Shown here: positions 8,486 to 17,445 of the stretch, in pieces
How positions within the stretch are numbered: the first letter of the stretch is position 1
Layout: each line of letters starts with the position of its first letter
Source of the DNA: Elusimicrobiaceae bacterium
GTDB lineage: Bacteria; Elusimicrobiota; Elusimicrobia; Elusimicrobiales; Elusimicrobiaceae
Reading direction: 5' to 3'
Assembly: GCA_017501565.1 (NCBI GenBank)
Contig: JAFVWP010000138.1
Location: forward strand, 1 to 42,423
DNA: 42,423 bases
Made by a program: the position numbers and the translations under genes
Notes under the pieces: model-generated
What the model was told of the DNA's origin: nothing
Databases searched by the model: none
What the model saw: the letters and a program-made list of their open reading frames with translations, nothing else

Positions 8486-9299
8486 ATCGGTTGAGTAATT
8501 TGCGTAATAAGCGGTCTGAATACGGAATGGGTATATTCATACCCAAAGAATTGATTCTGCCGGCATGCGGGCCGTGATAGTCCGAGCCGCCTGTGGCAAA
8601 CAAATCATATTTTCGGGCGATTTTTAAAAGCTCTTGCTTTAGTGTATAGCTATGAGAAGGGTAAAACACTTCCAGCCCCGCCAACCCCGCTTCTACCCAG
8701 GCCGGGAAATTCCATGCTTCTTGCACTAAACCCGGGTGCGCCATGACCGGAGTTCCACCGGCTTTTTTAATATAATGAATGGCTTCTATTACCGATACCC
8801 CGGCAGAAGGGACATACCCCACCTGGCCCGGTACTAAAAATTTACGGAAGCCTTCTTGGCGGGTGGGAACTATCTTTTTCTTTTTAAGTGCATCTGCCAC
8901 ATGGGCGCGGGAAAGGGTGTTCGGCGCTAAGGAAAAGACGTCTTCTTCGGTCAAATCTACTCCGCTTTGGGCGATTTGATGAATAATTTGCCGGATACGT
9001 TTTTGGCGGTTTTGGCGGTTGGTAGCCAAGAAATGTTGGAATTCTTCATTGTGCAAATCTACATTATATCCTAAAAAATGCAAATGGTCATGTTCGCGGG
9101 TGCTGATTTCCACCGCGGGCACAAAGGATATATTTCTTTTTTCACATTCTTTTTGGGCCCGCAAGACTCCATCGGTGGTGTCATGGTCGGCCAAAGCAAA
9201 AACTTTCACTCCGGCTTTATAGGCTTCGTAGGCCACCTCCTCGGGGGAGGAGGTGCCGTCCGAGTAAAAAGAATGGGTATGCAAATCTGCTTTAAGCAT
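8484..9299 (-). CDS. PHP-domain phosphoesterase (YciV/RNase AM-like)
   Basis: A 271-residue protein of the polymerase-and-histidinol-phosphatase (PHP) superfamily, a trinuclear metal phosphoesterase fold. Metal-ligand motifs run through it in the usual order: DLHTHS with H7 and H9, ADHDTTDG with D38-H39-D40, E64 in AVEIS, the HLHFLGY segment near 72-78, VMAHPG near 190, and GGSDYHG near 250. Length and motif spacing fit the YciV/TrpH subfamily, known to hydrolyse nucleoside 3',5'-bisphosphates or trim short RNA 5' ends. The exact substrate cannot be read from sequence. Its ATG overlaps the stop of the NifU-like gene by one base (TAATG), so the two are probably translationally coupled. Confidence 0.88.
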   Translation of the reverse strand: MLKADLHTHSFYSDGTSSPEEVAYEAYKAGVKVFALADHDTTDGVLRAQKECEKRNISFVPAVEISTREHDHLHFLGYNVDLHNEEFQHFLATNRQNRQKRIRQIIHQIAQSGVDLTEEDVFSLAPNTLSRAHVADALKKKKIVPTRQEGFRKFLVPGQVGYVPSAGVSVIEAIHYIKKAGGTPVMAHPGLVQEAWNFPAWVEAGLAGLEVFYPSHSYTLKQELLKIARKYDLFATGGSDYHGPHAGRINSLGMNIPIPYSDRLLRKLLNR

Positions 9300-9523
9300 T
9301 AGACGCGTTCAACAGCCGTTACACCGGGGACTACTTCTTTAATTTTGCGTTCCACTACCGCTTTGAGTGTCATTTGGGCTGCCGGGCAACCGCCGCAACG
9401 ACCGCGTAAGCCCACGGTTACGATGCCGGTTTTTTCGTCAACGCCGATTAATTGAATATCGCCGCCGTCGGATTGTAAGATCGGGCGGATTTGTTCAATG
9501 ACAGCTTCTACTTGTTCTTTCAT
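9299..9523 (-). CDS. NifU-like (NFU) Fe-S scaffold protein
   Basis: A 74-residue stand-alone NFU domain. The core RGRCGGCPAAQMTLK carries the CxxC pair C43/C46 that holds a bridging Fe-S cluster in a homodimer, and the DGGDIQL motif is at residues 19-25. Such proteins carry assembled clusters to client enzymes in the cytosol; HemW, encoded elsewhere in this window, is one kind of client. GGAGAAAA precedes the ATG. It is the first gene of a two-gene unit with the PHP protein. Confidence 0.92.
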   Translation of the reverse strand: MKEQVEAVIEQIRPILQSDGGDIQLIGVDEKTGIVTVGLRGRCGGCPAAQMTLKAVVERKIKEVVPGVTAVERV

Positions 9524-9553
9524 ATTATTTTCTCCAAAAAAGTTGTTTTTTTT

Positions 9554-9559
9554 ATTATA
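9554..9559 (-). promoter_or_regulatory. -10 box of the NifU/PHP unit
   Basis: A perfect TATAAT on the minus strand, about 30 nt before the NifU-like ATG. No convincing -35 is seen at normal spacing. A short inverted repeat, TGCGC-N5-GCGCA (9569-9583), lies just upstream where a -35 would sit and might be a regulator site. Confidence 0.4.
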
Positions 9560-9607
9560 TCTTTTTTATGCGCCGCAAGCGCAGTAAGCTAAGGCTTTAT
9601 CTGCCTA

Positions 9608-9638
9608 TTGCCAAACGTACCCCAATATTTGCTATACT
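9608..9638 (+). promoter_or_regulatory. Predicted promoter of the SH3 protein gene
   Basis: TTGCCA (9608-9613) and TATACT (9633-9638) are separated by 19 nt, a little long. The transcript would include the AAGGAG at 9668-9673 that sets the start at 9684. Confidence 0.45.
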
Positions 9639-9683
9639 TTTTGTTGCAGCTAGATGTACTCATTTTTAAGGAGAAATTTCGCT

Positions 9684-10151
9684 ATGAAAAAAATTGCAGC
9701 TCTTGCCTTGTTGCTCAGTTTTGTTTGCGCGCCGGCGTTTGCCCAAAAATATGCCAGCGTTAATACGACCAAAGCCAATATTCGCACTTGTGCCAGCACA
9801 AAATGCGATGTGAAATGGTATGCCTGGAAATATACCCCGGTCATCATGGAAAAAACCAGCGATGACAAACAATGGGTTTTGGTAAAAGATTTTGAAGGCT
9901 TTAACGGCTGGATTTCCGCTTCTTTGCTCAGCCCCAACGGCGCAATGGTGGCCAAAGTGGACTTGAACGTACGCAAAGGCCCGGGCGTCAGCAACGAAAT
10001 CGTCTGCACGGTGGACAAAGGCTATACCTTTAAATATTTGTCCAAAAAAGGTTCTTGGATTGAAGTAGAAGACAACCCGGAAAAAGCCAGCGAAGGCAAA
10101 TGCCGCGGTTGGATTTACAACCAAAACCTGTGGGGTTTCTTTAAGCAATAA
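9684..10151 (+). CDS. Exported protein with two bacterial SH3 domains
   Basis: The start is taken at 9684 because AAGGAG lies 10 nt upstream and MKKIAALALLLSFVCAPAFA is a clean signal peptide; an upstream in-frame ATG at 9654 has no ribosome site. The 155-residue product has two SH3b-like repeats, about residues 25-80 and 88-150. The second shows the classic VDLNVRKGPGVSNEIV start and both contain the W/GWI core (GWISASLL, RGWIYNQNLW). Such domains bind cell-wall peptides or act in envelope scaffolding, so a periplasmic or cell-surface place is expected. Four or more Cys residues could form disulfides. No enzymatic domain is attached, so the role is open. Confidence 0.85.
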   Translation: MKKIAALALLLSFVCAPAFAQKYASVNTTKANIRTCASTKCDVKWYAWKYTPVIMEKTSDDKQWVLVKDFEGFNGWISASLLSPNGAMVAKVDLNVRKGPGVSNEIVCTVDKGYTFKYLSKKGSWIEVEDNPEKASEGKCRGWIYNQNLWGFFKQ

Positions 10152-10186
10152 GCTGTATTGATTTGCGCAGTTGCTGCGTAAAAAGA

Positions 10187-10192
10187 TACAAT
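10187..10192 (+). promoter_or_regulatory. -10 box with leaderless geometry
   Basis: TACAAT is followed by GTAAGT and then the ATG at 10199, exactly 6 nt. There is no Shine-Dalgarno. A weak -35, TTGCGC at 10163-10168, lies 18 nt upstream. Read-through from the SH3 gene (stop at 10151) is also possible, since no terminator lies between. Confidence 0.4.
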
Positions 10193-10198
10193 GTAAGT

Positions 10199-10669
10199 AT
10201 GAAAAAGATTTTAATTCTCATCACCTTAGTAAGTGTTGTTGCCTGTGTGTTTTGTGCCACGCGTAAAGTGCGTGAAGGGCGCTTTCACATTACCGGTACG
10301 ATTGAAGTACCGCAACGCTTAGCCAAGGTAGCTCAAGCCGATAATAACTCTTGTGCTATTATCGTTAAAAACGCGGCCGATGTGCCGGTGGCTATCAAAC
10401 GGGTGGTAAACCCGAAATTCCCCTTGCAGTTTCAATTGGGTGAAGACGATTTGCTGGCCGCTACTTTGGAAGGGGATTTGAAATTGGAAGTACAAATTAA
10501 TAATCACGGCAAGTTGGGTGTGATTAAAGAGGGTGATATTTTCGGTGCTGCGGCCCAAAGCATTAAGCCGAATGCTAAAAATGTTTTGGTTCAGGCAGAT
10601 AAAATGACCGGAGTCCCCCGCTTGGCGCGCCATTCCCGCGGAAATTTCTTCCGCACTGCGGCCCGCTAA
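10199..10669 (+). CDS. Exported protein resembling the C-terminal domain of CcmI/CycH
   Basis: The start at 10199 is chosen because the protein then begins with MKKILILITLVSVVACVFCA, a signal sequence with a possible lipobox (VVAC); the in-frame start at 10163 gives an unlikely leader. The 156-residue product has the pattern I know from the periplasmic domain of the cytochrome c biogenesis factor CcmI (CycH): GTIEVPQRLAKV, then CAIIVKNAADVPVAIKRV, then a Pro-rich FPLQFQLGEDDLL, then LEVQINNHGKLGVIKEGDIFG. In CcmI this domain is attached to TPR repeats and membrane helices and binds apocytochrome. Here it stands alone and no other ccm gene is near. The resemblance is by pattern only. It sits between two other exported proteins. 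Confidence 0.7.
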   Translation: MKKILILITLVSVVACVFCATRKVREGRFHITGTIEVPQRLAKVAQADNNSCAIIVKNAADVPVAIKRVVNPKFPLQFQLGEDDLLAATLEGDLKLEVQINNHGKLGVIKEGDIFGAAAQSIKPNAKNVLVQADKMTGVPRLARHSRGNFFRTAAR

Positions 10670-10684
10670 AAAATAGTGAAATTT

Positions 10685-10711
10685 AAAACCCGCCTTTTAG
10701 GCGGGTTTTTT
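10685..10711 (+). terminator. Intrinsic terminator
   Basis: CCCGCCT-TTT-AGGCGGG stem with flanking AAAA and TTTTTT, 15 bp after the stop at 10669. Confidence 0.92.
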
Positions 10712-10735
10712 ATTGGGTCATTTTATTTTTTCGTC

Positions 10736-10764
10736 TTGACTATGCGTAAAATAAATAGCAAAAT
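10736..10764 (+). promoter_or_regulatory. Predicted promoter
   Basis: TTGACT (10736-10741) lies 17 nt before CAAAAT (10759-10764), ahead of the GGAGGA (10781-10786) that starts the gene at 10792. Confidence 0.45.
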
Positions 10765-10791
10765 AAAATATATCAGTTTGGGAGGATTTAT

Positions 10792-11502
10792 ATGAAAAAA
10801 GGGTGGGCCCTATTTGCGGTCCTGTTTGCTTCTTCCGCCATCGGTGCGGCGGCACAAACCCAAATGTTGGGTAAGCAAGACGTTTTGGACGCTTTTAAAC
10901 GTTATAATCCCGCCGCCTTGGAAAAAGCGGCTTTGAATGAGCAGTATGCGGATTTGTTAAATAAATTAGCCGCTTCCTACTCAGCCGCCCGTACGGAAAA
11001 AAATCAGTTGGAAATGATAGCCCTGGTGAAGAATTTTGACAATTCCATTCTCTTGCAAGGGGTTAAAAACCGCTATGCACAAGGGCGCACCTTGCAGTTG
11101 GTAAGCGGTACGGATTTGGCTTCTTTAGAGCGGGACACCCGCGCCGAAATTTTGGCTTTGGTGGAGGATATTTACAAAAACACCATTGAAGTAAAAGAAA
11201 TTCAGTTGGAAAATTATAAAACCCAACGCAAAGCTATTAAAAAAAGCAAAGTTCTGTCCAGAGATGAGAAAAAGCGGATTGTGGCGGTTTTTGACCAGCA
11301 AATAAAAGACGTAAAGGAAGAAATGAAGTCTTTTAAACAAGATCACCGCCAAAAAATTCAAGATACGGCCGATGTGTATTTTGCCGAAATCCGCTCTAAT
11401 TACGAAGCATCTGTCGCGGCGGCTTCGGCCCAAAGTTTGAAAGCCGAACAAGCGGAAAATTTATCGGTAACGGATAAAAATAAAAAACCGGTTGCCAAAT
11501 AA
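10792..11502 (+). CDS. Periplasmic helical protein of unknown function
   Basis: A 236-residue protein with a signal peptide (MKKGWALFAVLFASSAIGAAA, cleavage after about residue 21). The mature part is almost all helix-forming, rich in Lys, Glu, Gln and Ala, with a strongly charged coiled-coil-like stretch at about residues 130-190 (KTQRKAIKKSKVLSRDEKK and following). GGAGGA at 10781-10786 supports the start. It has its own promoter and terminator, so it is a single-gene unit. The shape recalls OmpH/Skp-like periplasmic chaperones, but I see no sequence signature and make no functional call. Confidence 0.8.
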   Translation: MKKGWALFAVLFASSAIGAAAQTQMLGKQDVLDAFKRYNPAALEKAALNEQYADLLNKLAASYSAARTEKNQLEMIALVKNFDNSILLQGVKNRYAQGRTLQLVSGTDLASLERDTRAEILALVEDIYKNTIEVKEIQLENYKTQRKAIKKSKVLSRDEKKRIVAVFDQQIKDVKEEMKSFKQDHRQKIQDTADVYFAEIRSNYEASVAAASAQSLKAEQAENLSVTDKNKKPVAK

Positions 11503-11514
11503 TAGCTTAATTTT

Positions 11515-11558
11515 TGCGCTTCTCTTGCTTTTATAAAGGGCAAGGGAGCGCATTTTTT
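11515..11558 (+). terminator. Intrinsic terminator
   Basis: TGCGCT-TCTCTTGC pairs with GCAAGGGA-GCGCA around an 11-nt loop (one bulge), followed by TTTTTT. It separates the helical protein gene from secA. Confidence 0.85.
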
Positions 11559-11567
11559 GTGTAAAAG

Positions 11568-11597
11568 TTGCAGTTGTATTGCGGAAATTGGTTTAAT
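11568..11597 (+). promoter_or_regulatory. Predicted promoter of the secA operon
   Basis: TTGCAG (11568-11573) and TTTAAT (11592-11597) with an 18-nt spacer. The leader to the ATG at 11655 is about 50 nt and T-rich. Confidence 0.45.
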
Positions 11598-11654
11598 ATA
11601 GAAGAAGGAATTTTCCCATTTCTTAGATTTATTTTTTTTAAGGATTTTTCAATT

Positions 11655-14252
11655 ATGATTAGAGTAATGATAGACAAAATTTTTGGTACCAAAAGCGAGC
11701 GCGATTTAAAAAAATTACAACATTATATAGACAAAGCCAATTCTTTGGCTGATGCCATGGCCGCTTTGGCTGATGAACAATTAAAAGAGAAAACACAAGA
11801 ATTTAAAAACCGCTTAGCCCAAGGGGAAACGCTAGATGAACTTTTGCCGGAAGCCTTTGCCGTCGTGCGTGAAGCGGCCAAAAGAGTCATCGGTTTGCGC
11901 CCGTATGATGTGCAATTTTTGGGCGGTATTGTTTTGCACCAAGGTAAAATTGCGGAAATGGGCACCGGGGAAGGGAAAACTTTGGTGGCGGTGTTGCCTT
12001 CTTACTTAAATGCTTTGAGCGGAAAAGGGGTACACGTCGTAACGGTCAACGATTATTTGGCCCGCCGCGACCGCCAATGGATGGGCCCGATTCATGAATT
12101 TTTGGGTTTGAGTGTCGGTTATATTAACCACGATATGCCCAACCACGAACGTCGCGAAATGTATGCCAAAGATATTACTTATGTAACCAATAACGAATTG
12201 GGCTTTGACTATTTGCGCGACAATATGGTCATCTCTGCCGAAGATCGTGTTTTGCGTCCGTTAAACTATTGTATCGTGGACGAAGTGGACTCTATTTTAA
12301 TTGACGAAGCCCGCACCCCGCTGATTATTTCCGGTCCGTCTGACCAAAGCACCGATAAATATTATATTGTTAACCGCTTGATCCCTGCGTTAAAAGTCCG
12401 TTTGATTACGGAAAATGACGAAGTAAAAGCCAAATATGAAAACATTGATTTGGCTGAAGGCTATGACGGCATTGTAGATGAAAAAAATCATACGGCTACC
12501 TTAACGGAAAGCGGTATTGCCAAAGCAGAAAAGTTTTTAAATGTTTCCAATTTGTACGATGATGTGCAATCGGAGTGGGTACATCATATCCACCAGGCAT
12601 TGCGTGCCCATCACTTATATGAAAAAGATGTAGATTACGTCATCAAAGACGGCGAAGTGATTATCGTGGACGAATTTACCGGACGCTTGATGCCGGGCCG
12701 CCGTTGGAGTGATGGCTTGCACCAAGCCGTAGAAGCGAAAGAAGGGTTGCAAATCAAAGAAGAAAACCAAACATTGGCAACCATTACTTTCCAAAATTTC
12801 TTTAAACTTTACAAAAAGCTTTCCGGTATGACCGGTACGGCTATGACGGAAGCCAATGAATTTTGGCAGATTTACAAATTAGATGTAGTGGAAATCCGCC
12901 CCAACCGCCCGTCTAAACGTTTGGATTATCCGGATTTGGTTTTCTTGACGGAAAAAGACAAATTTCAAGCCATTGTGGCTGAAATTGAAGAACTTTGGAA
13001 ACATGGGGCCCCGGTGTTGGTGGGTACCCGTTCTATTGAAAAATCCGAAAAATTGGGCAATATGTTGCGTGCTAAAGGCATTCCGCATAAGGTATTAAAT
13101 GCCAAGTATCACGAAATGGAAGCTCAAATCATCAGCCAGGCCGGACGCAAAGGAGCGGTAACCATCGCTACCAACATGGCCGGTCGCGGTACGGATATTG
13201 TATTGGGCGGCAGTCCCGCCGAAAAGAGCGAACAGGAATATGTGGTCGCGCAAGGCGGTCTGCACGTATTAGGTACCGAACGCCACGAAAGCCGCCGTAT
13301 TGACAATCAATTGCGCGGCCGTTGCGCCCGCCAAGGGGACCCGGGTTGTTCCCGCTTTTACATCTCCTTAGAAGATGAATTGATGCGTTTATTTGCCAAT
13401 ACAGCCAAAATCAGCTCTATTTTAAGCACATTGGGTATGAAATCCGGCGAAGCGATAGAATCGCGCCTGATGAGCCGCCAGATTGAAGGGGCCCAACGCA
13501 TGGTGGAAGGCCATAACTTTGACATTCGTAAACACTTGTTGGATTATGATAAAGTCATGAACCAACAACGTACCGCTATCTATGGGCTTCGCAATGCTAT
13601 TTTAGACGGCGAAGATATGACCAATACCACTTTGCGCATGATAGAAGAAGTGGTGGAAGAAATAGTGGAAAACCATTTTGTGCCGCGCAACCCCGCCAAG
13701 AGTAATTTTGAAACGCTCAATATTACTTTGCGTTCTTTATTCCCCTATGCTTTTGAATATAAACATGAAAACACGACGGATAAAACGTGCGAGTCTTTGG
13801 CAGCGGAAATTTTTGCGATTGTGGAAAAACTTTATCATGAACGTTCGGATTTCTTTGCCAGCCAAGGGGTTATTTTCCCGGAATTGGAACGTATGCTTTT
13901 GTTGCAAATCATTGATAATGCCTGGAAACAGAATTTGTATGAGTTGGACCAATTAAAGAGCAGTGTCAGTTTGCGCGGATACGCCCAAAAAGACCCGCTG
14001 ATTGAGTATCAAAAAGAAGCCTATAAACTTTATGCCGCCATGATGAACAAAGTGCGCGACTTAATGGTAGGCTATATTTTCCGCTTGCAATTGCCGCCTG
14101 TTCGCCAGGCTGTTTCCCCTAAGAAACAAGCCACCGAACAAAAGCAAGACAATGCCGGTGAAGAATCTTCTGTACGCAAAATAGGCCGCAATGATCCTTG
14201 TCCTTGCGGCAGTGGAAAAAAATATAAAAAATGTTGTGGAGCTGAAAAATGA
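11655..14252 (+). CDS. secA: Protein translocase ATPase SecA
   Basis: SecA drives preproteins through the SecYEG channel by ATP hydrolysis. The start at 11655 has AAGGA 10 nt upstream; the frame stays open back to 11568 but that extension is T-rich, non-conserved looking and lacks a ribosome site. ATG 11667 is a less likely alternative. The 865-residue product shows Walker A MGTGEGKT (102-109), the DEAD-like VDEVDSILIDEART (from 208), the KLSGMTGTAMTEA segment, the second helicase motif NMAGRGTDIVLGG, and a C-terminal SEC-C zinc motif with C849, C851, C860 and C861 (CPCGSGKKYKKCC), which binds SecB or ribosomes in known homologues. It is the first gene of a seven-gene overlapping operon and overlaps the next gene by 4 bp (ATGA). 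Confidence 0.97.
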   Translation: MIRVMIDKIFGTKSERDLKKLQHYIDKANSLADAMAALADEQLKEKTQEFKNRLAQGETLDELLPEAFAVVREAAKRVIGLRPYDVQFLGGIVLHQGKIAEMGTGEGKTLVAVLPSYLNALSGKGVHVVTVNDYLARRDRQWMGPIHEFLGLSVGYINHDMPNHERREMYAKDITYVTNNELGFDYLRDNMVISAEDRVLRPLNYCIVDEVDSILIDEARTPLIISGPSDQSTDKYYIVNRLIPALKVRLITENDEVKAKYENIDLAEGYDGIVDEKNHTATLTESGIAKAEKFLNVSNLYDDVQSEWVHHIHQALRAHHLYEKDVDYVIKDGEVIIVDEFTGRLMPGRRWSDGLHQAVEAKEGLQIKEENQTLATITFQNFFKLYKKLSGMTGTAMTEANEFWQIYKLDVVEIRPNRPSKRLDYPDLVFLTEKDKFQAIVAEIEELWKHGAPVLVGTRSIEKSEKLGNMLRAKGIPHKVLNAKYHEMEAQIISQAGRKGAVTIATNMAGRGTDIVLGGSPAEKSEQEYVVAQGGLHVLGTERHESRRIDNQLRGRCARQGDPGCSRFYISLEDELMRLFANTAKISSILSTLGMKSGEAIESRLMSRQIEGAQRMVEGHNFDIRKHLLDYDKVMNQQRTAIYGLRNAILDGEDMTNTTLRMIEEVVEEIVENHFVPRNPAKSNFETLNITLRSLFPYAFEYKHENTTDKTCESLAAEIFAIVEKLYHERSDFFASQGVIFPELERMLLLQIIDNAWKQNLYELDQLKSSVSLRGYAQKDPLIEYQKEAYKLYAAMMNKVRDLMVGYIFRLQLPPVRQAVSPKKQATEQKQDNAGEESSVRKIGRNDPCPCGSGKKYKKCCGAEK

Positions 14253-14707
14253 ACTATGTCAAAAACATATTATTGTTAATCTGCGCTTCTTGTGCTATTT
14301 TGTTGGCCTTGTCGTTCTTTTCCCGCAGAAAGCCCATTGAAGCCCAAATGCCTTTGGTTACCAAACAAATGGTAGCCGAAAACCAAGAAAAAGAACAGAA
14401 AGAACAAACGCAACGTTCCAATGCGGCTGCTGCGCGCCGTCATGCGGAATTGATCTCCAAAATGACCGCTTGTAATACCAATGAAGAGTGCATTATTGTA
14501 GACAAAGACCCCTGCGGTTGTTTGAAGGGGCCCGAAGGCGTAACGGCAATTAATGCGTCTTATTCGTTGGAATTTTCTAAATTGATGGAAAAACGTTTTG
14601 CGTTGGCGACGGCTTGTCCGTCCGTTGGCTCTACGGAAAAAGAATGTTCTGCCAGCGCACGGCCTGTTTGCTTGCAAAACCGCTGTAAGATAGGTTATCA
14701 GGAATAA
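14249..14707 (+). CDS. Small membrane-anchored Cys-rich protein, unknown function
   Basis: A 152-residue protein with an N-terminal signal or anchor (NILLLICASCAILLALSFFS), then a charged Gln/Glu linker, then an outer domain with eight or so Cys in the pattern C-x5-C, DPCGC, AC-x8-C, C-x4-C near the end (ACNTNEECIIVDKDPCGC to CLQNRCKIG). The spacing suggests two to four disulfides and an exported location. The start overlaps the secA stop as ATGA, and lnt follows 4 bp after its stop, so it is surely part of the operon. I do not recognise a named family. Confidence 0.85.
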   Translation: MNYVKNILLLICASCAILLALSFFSRRKPIEAQMPLVTKQMVAENQEKEQKEQTQRSNAAAARRHAELISKMTACNTNEECIIVDKDPCGCLKGPEGVTAINASYSLEFSKLMEKRFALATACPSVGSTEKECSASARPVCLQNRCKIGYQE

Positions 14708-14711
14708 ACGC

Positions 14712-16334
14712 ATGAGCCCTATTCGCCGTCCGTTTTTAAACGAAGAAAAAGCCGAAAAGAAGCCGTCCCGCTTTTTGGCTTTTTCGGCGTTTGTGGGCAA
14801 AGCCTTGTTAAAATTTTTCTTTTTACTGCTCTGTTCGGCGGGGACGGCCCTTTTGTTTAAGCTGAGTTATCCGAAAGATTCTCATAGTTTGTTGGCGTGG
14901 TTGGCCTTGGCCCCTTTTATGGTGGGGATCTTGCGTTTGCGCGGTTTTTGGGGAACGATTCTGTTTTCTTGGTTTACCGGTACATTGGTATATGCCGGAT
15001 TGTATTTTTGGATTTACATTACCTGTTTAGACGGCGGCGGTATGAGCCCCGTTTTAGCGGCCGGTGCTTGGCTGGGGCTGAGCGGATTGATGGGCCTTTT
15101 CTTTGTCATTTTTGGCGGTAGCTGTTTCTTCCTTAAACGTCTAAAAAGTTTCTTTCCGCTGTTGGCGGCTTTGGGGTGGGCTTCTTTGGAATGGGCGCAT
15201 GAAATGTTGGCTACTTATGTGTTGGGCTTTCCGTGGTTCTCGTTGGGGTACAGCCAATGGAATTTGCCGCAAATCATACAAATTGTTTCTTATACGGGCA
15301 GTACCGGCTTGAGTGCATTGATTGCCTGGTGCGCTTGTTGCGTTGGGTATGCATTTGGTACTTCTTCTTTGAAAAAAGGTATTTTGCATTTATTGTTTGC
15401 CGCGGGGCTGTTTTTGAGTGTGTATGGGTATGGCTATTGGGCTCTTTCCCGCCCGGAGCCGCGTGCGCTTTTGCGCTTGCGTGCCGCGGTGATGCAACCT
15501 AATATTGACCAATACAAAAAATGGTCTGCCGAGTTTGAACAAGAAATTTTAGACACTATTGCCGCCATGGGGGCTGAACAAACCGACAAAAATGTGATGT
15601 TGATGATTTGGCCGGAAAGCGTGACGCCGGGCCCGGTGCAAGAAGAGCCTTATTACTCGGTTATCAAGGGGGTTGCCGATATTACGGGGGCTTGGCAGTT
15701 GGTCGGCTCTAACCGGACAACCGACGGAAAAAATCTGGTCAGTGCGTTTTTGTTTTCGCCGGATGACGGCTCTCTTACGTTTTACGACAAGACCCACTTG
15801 GTGCCTTTTGGTGAGTTTATTCCTTTTGAAGAAAGCGTGCGGAAATTATTACCCCAAGTACAAGTGTTGGGAGAATTGGGGGCGTTCTCTGCCGGTAAAT
15901 GGGATCAACCTTTATTGCAGGCTTCACAGGTGCCTTTCGGCACAACGATTTGTTATGAATCGGTCTTTTCCACCAGATGGCACAACCAAGCCAAAGGCGG
16001 GGCTAAATTTTTTGTAAACATTACCAATGATGCTTGGTTTTTTGATACAGATGCGCCGTATCAACATTTGGCAGTATCGGTTTTGCGCGCGGCAGAGTTG
16101 GGGCGCCCTGTTTTGCGTGCCGCCAATACGGGCATTTCTGCCGTTATCTCTGCCCGGGGGGAAATATTATCACGCGCGGAATTAAACACGCGCGGTGTTT
16201 TGCAAGCCGATGTGCCGCTGCCTTTGGGGGACAACCACACTTTTTACGATGAATGGGGGGCATGGTTCGCCTGGATTTGTGCCGCCATCTATTTTACGAT
16301 TTTACTTTCAACCATGGTTTTTTCTTATGAATAA
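14712..16334 (+). CDS. lnt: Apolipoprotein N-acyltransferase
   Basis: Lnt adds the third acyl chain to the N-terminal Cys of lipoproteins in the inner membrane, so a Gram-negative envelope is implied. The 540-residue protein has six or seven N-terminal membrane helices (about residues 30-250), then a nitrilase-fold periplasmic domain. The catalytic triad can be placed at E302 ([10 protein letters not shown]), K360 ([12 protein letters not shown]) and C414 (TTICYES), with spacing like the E. coli triad. AGGA at 14700-14703 precedes the ATG. At least two lipoproteins in this window (20642-21076, 24887-25513) are expected substrates. Its 3' end overlaps prfB by 8 bp. Confidence 0.95.
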   Translation: MSPIRRPFLNEEKAEKKPSRFLAFSAFVGKALLKFFFLLLCSAGTALLFKLSYPKDSHSLLAWLALAPFMVGILRLRGFWGTILFSWFTGTLVYAGLYFWIYITCLDGGGMSPVLAAGAWLGLSGLMGLFFVIFGGSCFFLKRLKSFFPLLAALGWASLEWAHEMLATYVLGFPWFSLGYSQWNLPQIIQIVSYTGSTGLSALIAWCACCVGYAFGTSSLKKGILHLLFAAGLFLSVYGYGYWALSRPEPRALLRLRAAVMQPNIDQYKKWSAEFEQEILDTIAAMGAEQTDKNVMLMIWPESVTPGPVQEEPYYSVIKGVADITGAWQLVGSNRTTDGKNLVSAFLFSPDDGSLTFYDKTHLVPFGEFIPFEESVRKLLPQVQVLGELGAFSAGKWDQPLLQASQVPFGTTICYESVFSTRWHNQAKGGAKFFVNITNDAWFFDTDAPYQHLAVSVLRAAELGRPVLRAANTGISAVISARGEILSRAELNTRGVLQADVPLPLGDNHTFYDEWGAWFAWICAAIYFTILLSTMVFSYE

Positions 16335-17445
16335 TATTGAATTTAAAGATGTAGAAAATGCGCTTGCTTTGCTGACCGAGCGCGTGCAAAAAATAGGGCA
16401 AATAGAAAATATCCCGGCCAAAAAAACCGAGCTTGCCGAACAGGAAGCTTTAGCCGCGGCGCCGGATTTTTGGAACGATAACCAAAAAGCCAAGACGATT
16501 ACCCAAAAAATAGATGCTTTAAAAAGTTCCATAGAAATATACCAAAGCTTAAAAAAGCAATTGGAAGATTGCCAAACTTTATACGATTTGGCGCGTGAAA
16601 TGCAGGACGAAAACGAATTGCCCGCCTTAAACGAATCCCTAAAAGAGTTAGAAAAACAAATAGAGAAAAAAGAATTTGAGATTACCCTTTCCCACCCGCA
16701 TGACAAATTGCGTGCTATTTTAACCATTCATGCCGGAGCGGGCGGCACCGAATCGTGTGATTGGGCCCAAATGCTTTTGCGTATGTATACGCGCTGGGCT
16801 GAACAGCACGGGTTGAAAGTGTCGGTAACGGACGTTTTACCCGGTGAAGAAGCCGGCATCAAAAATGCTTCTATCATTGTAGAAGGGCCGTATGCGTATG
16901 GTTATTTGAAAGGAGAAAACGGCGTGCACCGCTTGGTGCGGGTTTCTCCGTTTGATGCCAATGCGCGGCGGCATACCTCTTTTGCATCGGTAGATGTTTT
17001 ACCCGATATTGAAGAAGAAATTAATATTGATATTCCGGAGCGCGATATTGAGCTGGAAACCAGCCGCGCCGGCGGCCATGGCGGTCAAAACGTAAACAAG
17101 GTGGAAAGTGCGGTGCGTTTGTTGCACAAACCTACCGGGATTGTGGTTTCTTGCCGTATAGAAAGAAGCCAACTGCAAAACCGCCAAACCGCTATGAAAA
17201 TGTTAAAAGCGCGTTTGTATCAAATGGAATTGGACAAAAAACGTGCCGAAGCCGAGAGAAGATACGGACAAAAAGGGGAAATAGCGTGGGGGCATCAAAT
17301 CCGCTCTTACGTATTTATGCCTTATCAATTGGTAAAAGATTTGCGCAGTAATCATGAAACGGCCAACATCACTGCTGTAATGGACGGCGATTTGGACCCG
17401 TTTATTTTTGCCTACCTGCGCTACGAAGCGGAGCGTAACGCATGA
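16327..17445 (+). CDS. prfB: Peptide chain release factor 2
   Basis: RF2 ends translation at UGA and UAA. The 372-residue protein has the RF2-specific tripeptide SPF at 207-209 (anticodon-like, RF1 would have PxT) and the GGQ catalytic motif at 252-254 ([18 protein letters not shown]). The start is the ATG at 16327, within the end of lnt; the longer open frame back to 16195 is the out-of-frame shadow of lnt. Unlike many bacterial prfB genes there is no in-frame UGA near codon 25, so no programmed +1 frameshift is needed. The gene itself ends in UGA, as do hemW and several others here. Its stop overlaps the hemW start (ATGA). Confidence 0.97.
   Translation: MNNIEFKDVENALALLTERVQKIGQIENIPAKKTELAEQEALAAAPDFWNDNQKAKTITQKIDALKSSIEIYQSLKKQLEDCQTLYDLAREMQDENELPALNESLKELEKQIEKKEFEITLSHPHDKLRAILTIHAGAGGTESCDWAQMLLRMYTRWAEQHGLKVSVTDVLPGEEAGIKNASIIVEGPYAYGYLKGENGVHRLVRVSPFDANARRHTSFASVDVLPDIEEEINIDIPERDIELETSRAGGHGGQNVNKVESAVRLLHKPTGIVVSCRIERSQLQNRQTAMKMLKARLYQMELDKKRAEAERRYGQKGEIAWGHQIRSYVFMPYQLVKDLRSNHETANITAVMDGDLDPFIFAYLRYEAERNA

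Noticed and set aside
11568-11654. 29-codon N-terminal extension of SecA
   Set aside because: It covers the predicted promoter and leader, is Phe-rich, and the start at 11655 has a ribosome site and gives a normal SecA N-terminus.
16195-16326. 44-codon N-terminal extension of prfB
   Set aside because: It lies wholly in the end of lnt, does not resemble RF2, and the ATG at 16327 gives the normal RF2 length.
16327-16420. Programmed +1 frameshift in prfB
   Set aside because: Looked for the usual in-frame UGA near codon 25; the frame is continuous, so no frameshift is needed.
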